From NCBI GenBank assembly GCA_021820965.1, contig JAKACZ010000004.1, positions 62,001 through 126,000 of the forward strand: 64,000 nucleotides of DNA. Reading direction: 5' to 3'. Positions 34,932 to 45,292 of the stretch are shown here, in pieces; the stretch's first letter is position 1; every line of letters begins with the position of its first letter. The notes under the pieces are model-generated. The model ran no database searches. It had not been told where the DNA came from and saw nothing but the letters and a program-made list of their open reading frames with translations. The stretch is from Bacillota bacterium. Its GTDB lineage: Bacteria > Bacillota > Sulfobacillia > Sulfobacillales > Sulfobacillaceae. Made by a program: the position numbers and the translations under genes.

Positions 34932-35558
34932 AGGACCGGTGTAGCAGGAATGGACAAAAGTAGCCAGCCCCAATTTTCGTCGGGCATTTCATGCTGAATT
35001 TGCCGTTCAAAAACCGGGTTCACCGAATATGTACGGTGACTCATGGCGGGAATCTGCAGCACTGTTCGGGCCGGTTCTTCAGCTAATCAATCTAGGGCCG
35101 CTTCCCGAATCTGATGAAACGCACCCGGGATAAGAGAAAACTGTCGGCCCAGTCCGCCGTCCCGCCAGTAATGGGGAGGATGGGCACGGTTTCGATCACC
35201 GCATCCTCGGCTGCCACGCCCACCAAATTGCCATCGCCACGGCAAAGGTTTCCGTCTGAATGGTCGGTTGCTGGCTCAGCTTAACCATCGCGCGTTCCGC
35301 CTCCGCGTCCAGATCCGACGTCCGCTGCTGGCCTAGACCTTCCAGCCCGGTCGGACCTCATGCTATCCTTGATCCGCATCCCCGGAAGTTCCCACGGCAA
35401 AAAGTCGCCATCGAGCAACACCAACGCGGGGTCCGGGACCAATGCCCGCATCAAGTATGCCCTGACGTACATGAGCCGCTGGCCACATTGTTCTGAAACC
35501 CGCGCAAAAATTTGGGCGGCCGTGGACAGCGTGGGTAAAGCCTGTGGGCGCAGCCGCC
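34932..35558. other. Decayed stretch
   Basis: No intact gene. On the minus strand YVRAYLMRALVPDPALVLLD is followed by GDFLPWELPG and, in another frame, by TIQTETFAVAMAIWW. These look like pieces of one broken protein that I cannot name. Confidence 0.4.
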
Positions 35559-37169
35559 TTACCAGACCGCGACTTGACCGTCCGCGCGGGGATCGGTCCC
35601 GCCCATAAGTACGCCCTGGTCATCTCGCCAGATAATTTGCCCCCGGCCGAACAACCCTGGGCCCAGCTCCATCTCCACCTCGTGGCCGCGGTGGCGAAGA
35701 GCATCCTGAATGGAGACGGGCATGCTCGCCTCGACCGCCACGCGGTTTCCCTCCTTCCAATAAAAACGGGGCGCATCTAGCGCCGCCTGGGGATTGAAGC
35801 CGAGTTCCAGGACGCGGGAGATCAGCTGCACGTGACCCTGAGGCTGCATAAACCCCCCCATCACCCCAAACGGGCCCACCGGCCTGGTACCCCTGGTGAC
35901 AAATCCGGGAATAATCGTATGAAAAGGCCGCTTGCCGGATTCCAGCCGGTTAGGATGCTCATTGGCCAAAGAGAACAATTCGCCCCGATTTTGCAGGGCA
36001 ACACCGGTTCCCGGCACGACCAGGCCCGATCCAAACCCACGGAAATTGCTCTGGATATACGAAATCATATTGCCGTCACCGTCGGCTGCCGCGAGATACA
36101 CGGTGCCCCCGGAAATGGGCCGGCCTGCTGTTGGAACACGTGCGCGGGGCCCAATCAGTGCCCGGCGCTCTCGTGTGTACTTGTCCGTTAACCACGCTCG
36201 TGCAGGCCAGGGCATGGTGCGGGGATCGGCCAGATAGGCAGCCGCATCGGCAAACCCCAGCTTTAAAGCCTCGATCTGGTAATGAATCCGCTCTTCTTCG
36301 GATGCGGGATTGAGTCCCTCCAGCATCCCCAGTGCCATTAGCGCCACAAGCCCTTGACCGTTAGGTGGAAGCTCCCAAATGTCATACCCGCGAAACCGGA
36401 CCGCGATGGGCGATACCCACTCCGGCTGAAAGTCCGACAAGTCCTCCGGGGCTATCACACCGCCTGTCTCGCGGGCAAATTGCACAATGCGGTCGGCCAC
36501 CTGACCTCGGTAAAAGGCGTCTGCGCCCGAATCGCCGATCGCTTCCAGCGTGTCAGCGTGGTCAGGCAGGTGCCATATCTCCCCTGGACGGGGACCTCGC
36601 CCCGCAGGAGCAAACACCCGAAACCATTCTCCATAGAGCGGGTCGGTCAGGAGTGTGGAAAACCGTTCAACCGCGCGAACCCAGCTGTCTGATACCAACG
36701 GCGCCACCGGATGCCCATTTCTGGCGATATCGACCGCCGGGGCCACCGTACGAGACAGTGGCATCCGCCCAAAACGCGATGACAAGGCCGCCCAGGCCGC
36801 GGGAGCTCCCGGCACGGTGACTGACGGCCATCCGTACGCAGGAACCGTTTCAAACCCTTGGCTTTTCACCCATTCCGCGGTCAGCCCGCGGGGAGCGGGG
36901 CCACTGGCATTAAGGCCCCACATCCTATCCTGTGCCCACACAATAGCAAACGCATCCGATCCAATGCCATTGGAGGTGGGTTCCACCACGGTGAGCATAG
37001 TGGCTGCCGCTACCGCCGCATCGATGGCATTGCCGCCCTGCTGCATGATCGTGAGCCCGGCCTGGGCGGCCAACGGATGGGAAGTAGCAACCATGCCGCG
37101 CCGGCCATAGACAACAGTGCGCCTCGATCCGTAAGGATAGCTCAGGGCGCCAGCATTGAGTTCAAACAT
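35559..37169 (-). CDS. Gamma-glutamyltransferase family protein
   Basis: 536 residues, an Ntn hydrolase expected to cut itself into two subunits. MVATSHPLAAQAGLTIMQQG and GGNAIDAAVAAATMLTVVEP are the standard N-terminal segments. The nucleophile Thr is in SGGTVYLAAADGDGNMISY, followed by PFHTIIPGF and GGFMQPQGHVQ. These proteins cleave gamma-glutamyl bonds of glutathione or related compounds; cephalosporin-acylase-like relatives exist. There is no clear signal peptide. The start at ATG 37169 is chosen from the upstream AAGGAA; it is not certain. Confidence 0.87.
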   Translation of the reverse strand: MFELNAGALSYPYGSRRTVVYGRRGMVATSHPLAAQAGLTIMQQGGNAIDAAVAAATMLTVVEPTSNGIGSDAFAIVWAQDRMWGLNASGPAPRGLTAEWVKSQGFETVPAYGWPSVTVPGAPAAWAALSSRFGRMPLSRTVAPAVDIARNGHPVAPLVSDSWVRAVERFSTLLTDPLYGEWFRVFAPAGRGPRPGEIWHLPDHADTLEAIGDSGADAFYRGQVADRIVQFARETGGVIAPEDLSDFQPEWVSPIAVRFRGYDIWELPPNGQGLVALMALGMLEGLNPASEEERIHYQIEALKLGFADAAAYLADPRTMPWPARAWLTDKYTRERRALIGPRARVPTAGRPISGGTVYLAAADGDGNMISYIQSNFRGFGSGLVVPGTGVALQNRGELFSLANEHPNRLESGKRPFHTIIPGFVTRGTRPVGPFGVMGGFMQPQGHVQLISRVLELGFNPQAALDAPRFYWKEGNRVAVEASMPVSIQDALRHRGHEVEMELGPGLFGRGQIIWRDDQGVLMGGTDPRADGQVAVW

Positions 37170-38250
37170 TCCATCGCCGTTCCTTCCATAATGTAATAAC
37201 CCGTCGGCTCCCACCCGTCTACGCCTCTTATGGTTCGAATCGAACTATCCGGGATCCCGCCGCCAACGGTATTGAATCTAACACGGCCACTCATATCGCC
37301 CTCCCGAGCATAGCAACAGGGTGCAAGGACGGCGGTCGGCGTTGCCGCATCTCCTCCTATTCGACGGTGCCACGACCCAGGAATGATATTGGTGCCACTC
37401 TCTGAGGTAGCGGTACACACGAGTATGTGCAAGAACCTCATCCTAAGCGGCGCGCCGAGTAAAAAGCCTCGATGCAGGACCCACCCGTGCCGCCAACATC
37501 GGGCCGCGGATTACCTGGGCACACTGCAAAATCGTGCACACCCACAACCCGGCCGAGTGCCTCGGCAGCCAAGCTGCCCTGGTATAAATAAATAATACGG
37601 GATAACACCTCTCGGCCCAAGTCCGTCACTACTCCGCCGATGATGGGCAGAGGGGTCTAATTGCTGATATCCACTATGTGGCGCCATCCAGCGACCGGCA
37701 CGTAAGGACCAAAACCTGCACGGCGGCTGAGTCACAAATTTGCCACACTACACCATAGGCATCTGCTGCCACCATGATCAAGGAATTCCCCGTGATTGCC
37801 TGGCGGGAGCCACGAGTCGAGGCATAACGCCGAGCAACTGCTGGCATTGGGTCAAGGCTGCCGCTGATGCAGGGAAGCCCAACGCGGCCCCCCCCATCGG
37901 CGGCCGCGGCATCTATGGGAGAGCGGCAACTCTGCGATGAATCCCCGCCCGCCGCGTAGGACGGTGGCAACTCGCCCCATGTCCCAAAAGCCACCAGAAG
38001 CCCATCCAGGTCACAGACGCCTGGTCTTTCCCTTGACTTGACCCCAGTGTTGGCCCGACACGACTGCAACGGCCAGTCGGTCGGCGCCCCTGGCGGCGGG
38101 CCCACATCGACGGGCCGGCTCTTACGCAGCGCTCAGATGCTCCCCAATTACATCAGTGGCCCGAACCTTCTTCGATTCTGCCTATTCAGGCCTTATTTTG
38201 CTACATAATGACGAATACTCCGACATACTCAGAAAAAAGGAGGTGGAAAA
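37170..38250. other. 1-kb stretch without a confident gene
   Basis: Short minus-strand frames exist (for example 37674-38105), with hints such as TGNSLIMVAADAYGVVWQ, but no ribosome site or full motif. It is possibly a decayed hydrolase gene next to the gamma-glutamyltransferase. I make no gene call. Confidence 0.4.
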
Positions 38251-38397
38251 ATGAGAACTTTTCGTCTGTGGCTGTTCACCGCACTCAGCCTGGTTCTTCT
38301 CGGAGCCGGTGCTGTTGCATTAGGACACGCTAGCAAGGCGTCCTCCATGGCGTCATCAACCATCACCAACACCAGCGGCATGCCATGGCTTGATTAA
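38251..38397 (+). CDS. 48-residue exported peptide
   Basis: A very strong ribosome site (AAAGGAGGTGG) sits six bases before the ATG. The product is a basic N-region, then LWLFTALSLVLLGAGAVALG, then a short Ser/Thr-rich tail ending TNTSGMPWLD. A signal peptide or single membrane anchor covers most of it. If cleaved near HAS, an approximately 20-residue peptide would be released. No family known; a signalling or envelope role is possible. Confidence 0.65.
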   Translation: MRTFRLWLFTALSLVLLGAGAVALGHASKASSMASSTITNTSGMPWLD

Positions 38398-38587
38398 GAT
38401 TGGCAGAGCAAAACAGCCATCCCATCCGCTTGCCGGCTCAATTTTGTTCACGGGGGCGGATGGGTTGTGCCGTCGACGCAGAATTGGGTGTTCCCCCAAC
38501 CCTCGCCCGATTGACTATGTTGATGTCTTGCCTCGGTCAATATCCGATAATTTAATCCCGAGGGTATAGGGGTCGACCCAACAGACG

Positions 38588-38626
38588 AAAAACGGGACGC
38601 CGGTTTTACGAGGGCATCCCGTTTTC
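38588..38626. terminator. Bidirectional Rho-independent terminator
   Basis: AAAACGGGACGCC and GGCATCCCGTTTT form a 13-bp stem (one G-T pair) with an 11-nt loop. The A and T runs on its flanks let it work in both directions, ending the small-peptide transcript (+) and the region at 38641 (-). Confidence 0.8.
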
Positions 38627-38640
38627 GAAGCAGCGGGCCA

Positions 38641-38841
38641 TTATCCAGAGTGACTCACGGACCGAATCAACGCCTGGACCAGATCATCCAGCGCCCATTT
38701 TAGAACCGCCCAATGGAACTCCTCCGCACTCACGCGGGCCAGATGAATTAACGCTTGATTGGCTCGATTCAGCAGGCGCGCCCGAGTACCTCCAAGATCA
38801 CCACGATGACTAAGAGCGCGGCGATGGTGCCCAGCCAACAT
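38641..38841 (-). CDS. Possible small helical protein
   Basis: 66 codons; LLNRANQALIHLARVSAEEF and LKWALDDLVQALIRSV are amphipathic and look real, and a terminator lies just downstream. The N-terminus and start are unclear. It may be the tail of a decayed gene. Confidence 0.35.
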   Translation of the reverse strand: MLAGHHRRALSHRGDLGGTRARLLNRANQALIHLARVSAEEFHWAVLKWALDDLVQALIRSVSHSG

Positions 38842-39077
38842 GCCAGTCGATGGACCGCGAATCTTGCGGCAAAGGGTGGTTGTCGCGAGTTTCCGATCTC
38901 TCTAACTGGCATACAGGCCTAGAGACATCGTCGCGCCCTCCCTTCATCGAGTGATGATAGAAGATTCGTACGGTGTGCGGCTTTTTTCACCAACACCGAA
39001 CCAGAAAAATGCAGGCCGCCGTGCCCGGGCATAGAGGAGAGAGCGCGCAATGGCAGATACCTATGGCACAAGGCGAA

Positions 39078-41630
39078 TTATCCAGTGAACAGCTCAGACA
39101 TTCGCCCTATCAGACGGTCAGCCATGGACTGGTTTATACCCTGGAACTCGATCGTCTGGGCTATGGCCCGGGCAATCTCCGGCACCGGGTGTTCGTTCAC
39201 CCACGCTATAGCGCGAGACGCGAGGTCCCGATCAGAGAAATAGGCCAGGGGCCTAACAATCTGCTCCATCATAAAGGGGGAGCACTTCTTTAGCAGGTCA
39301 TCCCAGTTATTTTCCACCAACACCCAGGCGGACGGTGCGGCATCCCGATTCATCAAGCTTGACCCAATGGCGTATGGTCGGTCTTGAGTCTTGACCTTTG
39401 GCGACAGATAGAAGTCCATGGTCCGCTTAATCAAGTCCGGATGCTTAAACCGGCTGAGAGCATACAGGTAACGTGACTCATCCTGGGGTATTTTCGGGTC
39501 TTGATACTGCTGATGAATAAGGTTCCATTCAGTCTCCCCACCCGACTCAGCCACCACGCGCACCACGTCACTCAGGAGGTCCGCAGACAGCTCCGACTCG
39601 CCGTTGATGTGGGCGATTAAGAGCTGGTGGGCACGAATCTGCACTTCGGCGTCTTGTCCAACAGTTCCCAAGATACGAACCAGCACGGCACGGGTTCGGC
39701 TGATCCGTACGTCCTCGTCTTCCCCTGCCGTCCACCCAAGCCGCTCGAATACAGGCCGGGCAATTTCATTCACCAGGCGGGCGAGAGCTTTTTCATCCTG
39801 CGCATTTCCCATCCGTTTTAAGACGGCCAAGCTGGTCCCCACCGATCCCCATACGTCGGGGTCGCGTTCATCGCCGAGCTGACGCCACAGCGCCACCGCC
39901 TGGGTAAGCGAGACTTCGCCAGCGACAACGGACGCCCATACGTCGTCAACAATGGCCAAACGCTCAAGCGGGCTTAATCGCGAAAGATACCGCATGAGAC
40001 GATCCCACAATGCGGCGTCATAAGCTACGCGAAAAAATCCCCAGCCGCCCTGATTGACGACCACACAAACTGCGTCGTCAGGTAACTCGACGGAAACTGG
40101 TCGGCTCTCAATAAGGGTCGGACGGCTTTCGGTTTCTCCGTTGGCTGTGCGAATACCCATCACGACCGGTACCTTCCAGCGCCCGTGGCCCTCACCGCGA
40201 TAGCGAAACTGTTTTTGGCTCAAGCTGAAGGTTCGGCCGTCCGCGCCCATCTCGGCGCGAATCAAGGGAAACCCTCCTTGAAATACCCATGAGTCCATTA
40301 CCGACCGCACCGGCTGCCCCGATGCCGCTTCCAAGGCGTCCCAGAGATCGCTGGTGTCGGTGTTGGCATAGCGATGCTTTTGCAAATATCGCTGGATTCC
40401 CTGCCGAAATACTTCCGGACTGAGGTACTGCTCCATCATGCGCAAAATCGAGCCGCCTTTTTGATAGGTCAAAACATCAAACATGCTCGAGACTTCAGCC
40501 GGAGAACGCACCGGAAATTCAACTGCCCGGGTGGTTTCCAAGGCGTCTACAGTGAGCGCAAAGTCGCGGCCGCGTCCAAATTGCGTCCAGATGTCCCACG
40601 CAGGGTGCAGGGCATCCGTCGCCACATTGGACATAAACGTGGCGAACGCTTCGTTCAGCCAAAGGCCGTTCCACCACCGCATTGTCACCATGTCCCCAAA
40701 CCACATATGAGCCGTCTCATGGGCAATAGTATTAGTCACATTTAGTTGCTCTGCCGGAGACGCCTTGGTGGGATGAGCCAAGAGCAATTCCTCACGGTAG
40801 GTAATGCATCCTAGGTTTTCCATAGCTCCGGCGGCAAAGTCGGGGATTCCAACATGGTCCAATTTGTCTCCGGGATAAGAAATGCCGAAATAATCCTCAA
40901 AATACGAAAGGATCCGTGCCGCTTCTTCAAGGGGCCACTGGGTCAAATCGGAAAAACCGTGGCGTGCCGCAATCCGGATCGGCACCTCACCGACCTGCTT
41001 GGCTTCGCTGAGTTCGAGTGGGCCCACCACTAAAGCAACCAGGTAGGTCGACATGGGAATGGTTTCGGCAAACGTGACCCGCTTCTTTCCATTTTCTAGA
41101 TCTTCAGTCGATACCTGCCGTGCATTGGAAAGAGCCTGGAGTTCTTCATCGACTACTAGTGCCACTTGAAATACCGCTTTGAGGTCCGGTTCATCCCAAC
41201 ATGGAAACACACGCCGCGCATCGGTCGGTTCCATCTGGGTCGACGCGATCGCCGACTGGGCGTCATGAGAATCTTTAACCTCCGTTCGGTACAGGCCACG
41301 CAGGTCGACGGACATTGTTCCCGTAAAATGGATGCTTAACAGCGCAGGTCCAGGTTTGATTGCCTCGGGCCAGTTCAGCACCACCTGTTCATCCTCAGGG
41401 CGATAGGTCACCGAGCCGGCGAGCGGCGCTTCCTGAATCCTTAGCTCAACCTGGTCCAATGTTAAGTTGACGCTATTCAAGATAAATTCTCGCACTTCGT
41501 CCAAAACGTCGACTTCGACTGCAACGGTCCCCGAAAACGTTCCCTCGTCTAAATCGGGTGAAATTTCCAACTGATAACGCCGCGGAATAACGGTCCGCGG
41601 CAAACGGTGTGAACGTTCGTCAGCCACCAT
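39078..41630 (-). CDS. M1-family zinc aminopeptidase
   Basis: 850 residues, full length for the family. The exopeptidase motif GAMENLG lies in the N-terminal third; the zinc site is HETAH with NEAF 18 residues later (HExxH-x18-E). PMSTYLVALVVG is also typical. The C-terminal half is the helical ERAP-type domain. It removes N-terminal amino acids from peptides in the cytoplasm. GGGAGGG precedes the ATG. Single gene. Confidence 0.93.
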   Translation of the reverse strand: MVADERSHRLPRTVIPRRYQLEISPDLDEGTFSGTVAVEVDVLDEVREFILNSVNLTLDQVELRIQEAPLAGSVTYRPEDEQVVLNWPEAIKPGPALLSIHFTGTMSVDLRGLYRTEVKDSHDAQSAIASTQMEPTDARRVFPCWDEPDLKAVFQVALVVDEELQALSNARQVSTEDLENGKKRVTFAETIPMSTYLVALVVGPLELSEAKQVGEVPIRIAARHGFSDLTQWPLEEAARILSYFEDYFGISYPGDKLDHVGIPDFAAGAMENLGCITYREELLLAHPTKASPAEQLNVTNTIAHETAHMWFGDMVTMRWWNGLWLNEAFATFMSNVATDALHPAWDIWTQFGRGRDFALTVDALETTRAVEFPVRSPAEVSSMFDVLTYQKGGSILRMMEQYLSPEVFRQGIQRYLQKHRYANTDTSDLWDALEAASGQPVRSVMDSWVFQGGFPLIRAEMGADGRTFSLSQKQFRYRGEGHGRWKVPVVMGIRTANGETESRPTLIESRPVSVELPDDAVCVVVNQGGWGFFRVAYDAALWDRLMRYLSRLSPLERLAIVDDVWASVVAGEVSLTQAVALWRQLGDERDPDVWGSVGTSLAVLKRMGNAQDEKALARLVNEIARPVFERLGWTAGEDEDVRISRTRAVLVRILGTVGQDAEVQIRAHQLLIAHINGESELSADLLSDVVRVVAESGGETEWNLIHQQYQDPKIPQDESRYLYALSRFKHPDLIKRTMDFYLSPKVKTQDRPYAIGSSLMNRDAAPSAWVLVENNWDDLLKKCSPFMMEQIVRPLAYFSDRDLASRAIAWVNEHPVPEIARAIAQTIEFQGINQSMADRLIGRMSELFTG

Positions 41631-41734
41631 ATCCCTCCCACCGGCCAGCCGGCGCGCTGCCCAGCAAACTCATTGCATCGTTTACCATAGCCTATTTCCT
41701 CGGCGAGTGCAAAAAACTCCCCCGAGGTTCTCGT

Positions 41735-42916
41735 TCAGTCGCTTCGCAGCGCCTGGGCCGGCGCCAATCCAGCCGCGCGCAACGCGGGCACAATCCCGAA
41801 TAGTACGCCCAGTATCACACTCGCGACCAGTCCCAAGGCCGGAATCTCGGGCTTTAGCACCATCACAATATGAAGGTCGCGAGCCAACAGCCAACTTGCG
41901 AAAATTCCCAGTGTCGCACCGAAAAGCCCGCCCAACAAAGCGATGGACACGGCTTCCATCAAAAATTGCCACAAAATGTCTATACGGCGGGCACCCAGAC
42001 TTTTCCGCACGCCAATTTCGCGGATGCGTTCGGAAACGGAGATGAAAAGTACATTGAGCATACCAATTCCGCCCACTAAAATGGAAATGGCCGCGACCCC
42101 CGCCAACACCTGAGTCAAGAGCCGAGTAATTTTATGAGTTACACCTAAAATGGCCGATTGGGTCATCACCGTATACCGATTAGCGCTGCCCAGCATGTGG
42201 CTCAATTGCCGATCCAACACACGGATATCCGCTCTGCTTACCGACGCGCCCCGTGCACGCAAATATACGGAGTCAACCGCATGAATATGAGACTGCTGCT
42301 GGTAGGTGGCAATCGGCACAATAGCGATGGCGTCTTGGTTGATGTTAAGGAACGCTCCCTTGGGGGCCAAAATCCCCAAGACTTCATACGCCTGCCCATT
42401 TAAGGTGACACTCTTTCCAACCGGGTTCTTCCCACCAAACAACTCGCGGCTAGTCTGCGCTCCGAGCAGCGTCACCCGACGGTGCCAGACCAGGTCTCTC
42501 GGCGTGAGGGCATGACCCCGGGCGATACGGTATCGCAATATGGTGGTCAATTTCGGCGATGCACCATATACCGTAACCCCTGCCTGTGCTCTGCCCCATC
42601 GGATCGATGTCGTTTCATAGTCAACCGGGGAGGCCAGCGAAAATCCAGGGAGCTGCCCCAACTCTTCCGCTTGCTGCAACGAGAGGTCATGGATCCCGTT
42701 CGAGGCTCGCATTAGCGGGTTCATGGTCACAATGACCAAATTGGTTCCCAAATTTTCGACGCGCCCGGTGACGCTGTGGGAAGCCGACTGCATTAACGTG
42801 GTCAATGTAATGACGGCAGCGACTCCGATAAGAATGCCTAGCAAGCTCAACGTGGTTCTCAGTTTATATACGACTAATGGTCGGACCGACTGACGCAGTA
42901 TATCATCAATTCGCAA
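41735..42916 (-). CDS. MacB-type ABC transporter permease
   Basis: 393 residues with four membrane helices: one near the N-terminus (TTLSLLGILIGVAAVITLTT), a large extracytoplasmic MacB domain, then three at the C-terminus (VLAGVAAISILVGGIGMLNV; the FtsX motif SERIREIGVRKSLGAR; and GLVASVILGVLFGIVPALRA). It drives export of a peptide or lipid substrate by mechanotransmission. I set the start at TTG 42916, nine bases after GGGGAGG, overlapping the ATPase gene by 11 bp. Confidence 0.88.
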   Translation of the reverse strand: MRIDDILRQSVRPLVVYKLRTTLSLLGILIGVAAVITLTTLMQSASHSVTGRVENLGTNLVIVTMNPLMRASNGIHDLSLQQAEELGQLPGFSLASPVDYETTSIRWGRAQAGVTVYGASPKLTTILRYRIARGHALTPRDLVWHRRVTLLGAQTSRELFGGKNPVGKSVTLNGQAYEVLGILAPKGAFLNINQDAIAIVPIATYQQQSHIHAVDSVYLRARGASVSRADIRVLDRQLSHMLGSANRYTVMTQSAILGVTHKITRLLTQVLAGVAAISILVGGIGMLNVLFISVSERIREIGVRKSLGARRIDILWQFLMEAVSIALLGGLFGATLGIFASWLLARDLHIVMVLKPEIPALGLVASVILGVLFGIVPALRAAGLAPAQALRSD

Positions 42917-43589
42917 AACTTTCGGCCTCCCCGCATTGCAAAGTCCCCTCCCGCAAGGCCACAATGCGGTCGGCCGCCTTGGCAAACCGGCTATCGTGGG
43001 TAATGAGAACGACAGTTTGTCCGCGGTGGCACAGTTCCTCAAGAATCTTCATAATTTCAGCGGCACTGGGGTCATCCAGATTACCGGTAGGTTCATCCGC
43101 CAGCAACACTTTCGGATTTCCGATGAGCGCCCGGGCCATTGCCACCCGCTGCTGCTGACCTCCGGATAGTTCACCCGGCCGATGGGCCATCCGGTCAGAC
43201 AACCCTAAACGCTCCAACCACTGTTCAGCAGCACGACGGCGCTTTTGCGGCGCGATCTGTCGATACACCAACGGCAGTTCGACATTTTCACGGGCCGACA
43301 ATGTGGGAATGAGATTAAACGACTGATGAACAAATCCGATGGATCGATTGCGGATGTGGGCCAGCCGACGGTCTGACCACCGGGTTACTTCCTGCCCGTC
43401 AAGCCAGTATTGGCCCGAAGTTGGACGGTCCAACAGGCCCATAATGTTCATTAGTGTAGTTTTTCCCGATCCCGAGGGGCCAACCACCGCGAGAAATTCG
43501 CCGCGGTCAACGACGAGGTTCACCGATCGCAAGGCCAGGCTCTTTATCCGTTCTGTATACTCTTTACTGATATCGCGTAAAACCAGCAC
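42906..43589 (-). CDS. MacB/LolD-type ABC transporter ATPase
   Basis: 227 residues with Walker A GPSGSGKTTLMN, the Q-loop FVHQSFNLIPTLSAREN, the signature LSGGQQQRVAMARAL, Walker B KVLLADEPTGNLD and the switch His in LITHDSRFA. It partners the overlapping permease gene. The start is GTG 43589, six bases after AGGGAGG; the longer frame contains that site. Confidence 0.92.
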   Translation of the reverse strand: MLVLRDISKEYTERIKSLALRSVNLVVDRGEFLAVVGPSGSGKTTLMNIMGLLDRPTSGQYWLDGQEVTRWSDRRLAHIRNRSIGFVHQSFNLIPTLSARENVELPLVYRQIAPQKRRRAAEQWLERLGLSDRMAHRPGELSGGQQQRVAMARALIGNPKVLLADEPTGNLDDPSAAEIMKILEELCHRGQTVVLITHDSRFAKAADRIVALREGTLQCGEAESFAN

Positions 43590-43987
43590 GCGGTCCGCCT
43601 CCCTATTAAGAGGAAATGACACACGGTCTGGATTATAAGACCATGCTCACGCATTTCTTTTATGATTCGACAAGTTCGAGGTGAGTCTCAAGTGATTTCT
43701 TATGGATCGCTTGGCACGATTAGGAAGGACAGCGAAACCTCAAAAAGATTTCCCGCGTTATACATTCGAAGGATGTCAGGAGCGAGTTCTCCGCCGTGGT
43801 CATCACCGCGCCATGCGAGATGCACCATTACCCCTTCCCTCGTGTGGCGGCTGAACAACCAGGCGCTCAAATCTCTCGCTCCTGCCCTTTGCCACCGCAG
43901 GGGTTTTACGTAGTTGCCCGGCTATGAAACAGATCACCCGCCGCAACCGTTATGCTCACCGCAAGAAATAATGGAGGAGGTAGTACG
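43590..43987. other. Spacer between the ABC operon and the SIMPL gene
   Basis: About 400 bp with divergent promoters expected. No gene seen; a short + frame at 43662-43913 has no ribosome site. Confidence 0.4.
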
Positions 43988-44701
43988 ATGAAGTCCTCTG
44001 TTTATGCGGGACTGGGCATTCTCGTCGCCGGATTGGGCGCCACCGCGCTTATTATGGGTGCCGGCTCACCGTCGGCAGCAACCCAGACCAACATTGGGTC
44101 AACCACGCTGGTGACCGTATACGGAACTAGCGCCACCCTAGTGACCCCGACCACGGTTGAAGTGATGCTAGGCGTCAATACCCAAGCAAGTTCTGCCGCA
44201 TCGGCGCTGAACAGCAACAACATAGCCATGACGCGGATTATTGACGCCATCGAAAAGCTGGGCATCCCCGAGACAGCTATTCAGACCACAGGCCTTAATA
44301 TCAATCCCCAATATGGCCAAGGAAATCCGCCCACCGTCGTCGGATATCAAGTAAGCGACAATGTGACGGTTAATACCAGCGTCGCCCTGGCCGGGAAAGT
44401 GATTGACCGAGGAGTCGCCCAAGGAGCCAATCAAGTGAACGGCATCAACTTCACGACTCCCGGCATGTCGGCGTATAACAGAGCGTATAGTGACGCATTG
44501 AAAAATGCACGTAGTCAAGCCGCGACGATGGCATCAGCCATGGGTGAGAAAATCAGAGGCATCAAATCGGTCACCGTTCAGAGCAATGCCGGCTCAAGTC
44601 CCATCCCTTTCGCAGCGTCAGCTTCCGGTAGAACCACGGTGTTTCCCGGACAGCAGCAAGAATCGGTAACGCTGAAGGTGGTATATCGGCTAGGGCCGTA
44701 G
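43988..44701 (+). CDS. SIMPL-domain (DUF541) exported protein
   Basis: 237 residues. A signal peptide or anchor covers residues 1-30 (VYAGLGILVAGLGATALIMG). The rest is a SIMPL domain: TVYGTSATLVTPTTVEVMLG, then IPETAIQTTGLNINPQY, VVGYQVSDNVTV, and NARSQAATMASAMGEKI. Such periplasmic/cell-surface proteins form oligomers of unclear role. GGAGGAGG precedes the ATG. Confidence 0.88.
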   Translation: MKSSVYAGLGILVAGLGATALIMGAGSPSAATQTNIGSTTLVTVYGTSATLVTPTTVEVMLGVNTQASSAASALNSNNIAMTRIIDAIEKLGIPETAIQTTGLNINPQYGQGNPPTVVGYQVSDNVTVNTSVALAGKVIDRGVAQGANQVNGINFTTPGMSAYNRAYSDALKNARSQAATMASAMGEKIRGIKSVTVQSNAGSSPIPFAASASGRTTVFPGQQQESVTLKVVYRLGP

Positions 44702-44710
44702 ATTAAACCC

Positions 44711-44735
44711 GGGCATCTGGTTCTGCCTGATGCCC
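44711..44735 (+). terminator. Likely terminator after the SIMPL gene
   Basis: GGGCATC and GATGCCC form a 7-bp stem with an 11-nt loop 10 nt past the stop. The T-run is poor (TCCGAATTT). Confidence 0.5.
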
Positions 44736-45292
44736 TCCGAATTTAATCTGTGATTCAAGAGAAAACGCGCGCACAATCAATCGCCCATTTCCCAGATCGC
44801 GTGGTTAATGAAATATGTGATCCGCCTACATTGTGCAGTAACAACCTACTGTCTTCGCCGTTTAAGGGTGGGCCTACCAAACATGGCCCGCTTTCGGACT
44901 CACCGCAAGCTTTATCGAGAAAATTCGGCGAACTTAGTATTCAGGCCGGAAGTGCTAAGGACTGCCTGTCATCACCAAAGCCAGATTTTGCCGCCACAGG
45001 CCGATAGCCCCCGAGGGCAGCGGTCAAGCACACAATCCAGCCACCCAGATTTCGTGGCGTCAACTGAGATGGTCGGCATCCCCGCTGTTTTTCGGTGTGG
45101 ATCGCTGCGCAATGAACCGAAACCGGGTATCCCGGCCGGGATGCTGGCCGCGTTCCAGGCGCTTACGGTTTGGCCGCGCTGCTTCAGCAGCGCCATCGCG
45201 GTGGTGGGTACGATCTGATTTCCACTCTTAGCCCTCTCCACCGGAACGGAAACCATTCTTGTCACCCACAGAACGAACTTTCGGACTCTGGG
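44736..45292. other. Spacer without a confident gene
   Basis: About 560 bp. A minus-strand frame at 44972-45265 is open, but has no ribosome site or known motif. Confidence 0.4.

Noticed and set aside
37674-38105. 143-codon minus frame with TGNSLIMVAADAYG, acylase-like hint
   Set aside because: Too short, no start signal, and other family motifs absent.
44972-45265. 97-codon minus frame
   Set aside because: No ribosome site, no family motif, and low-complexity composition.
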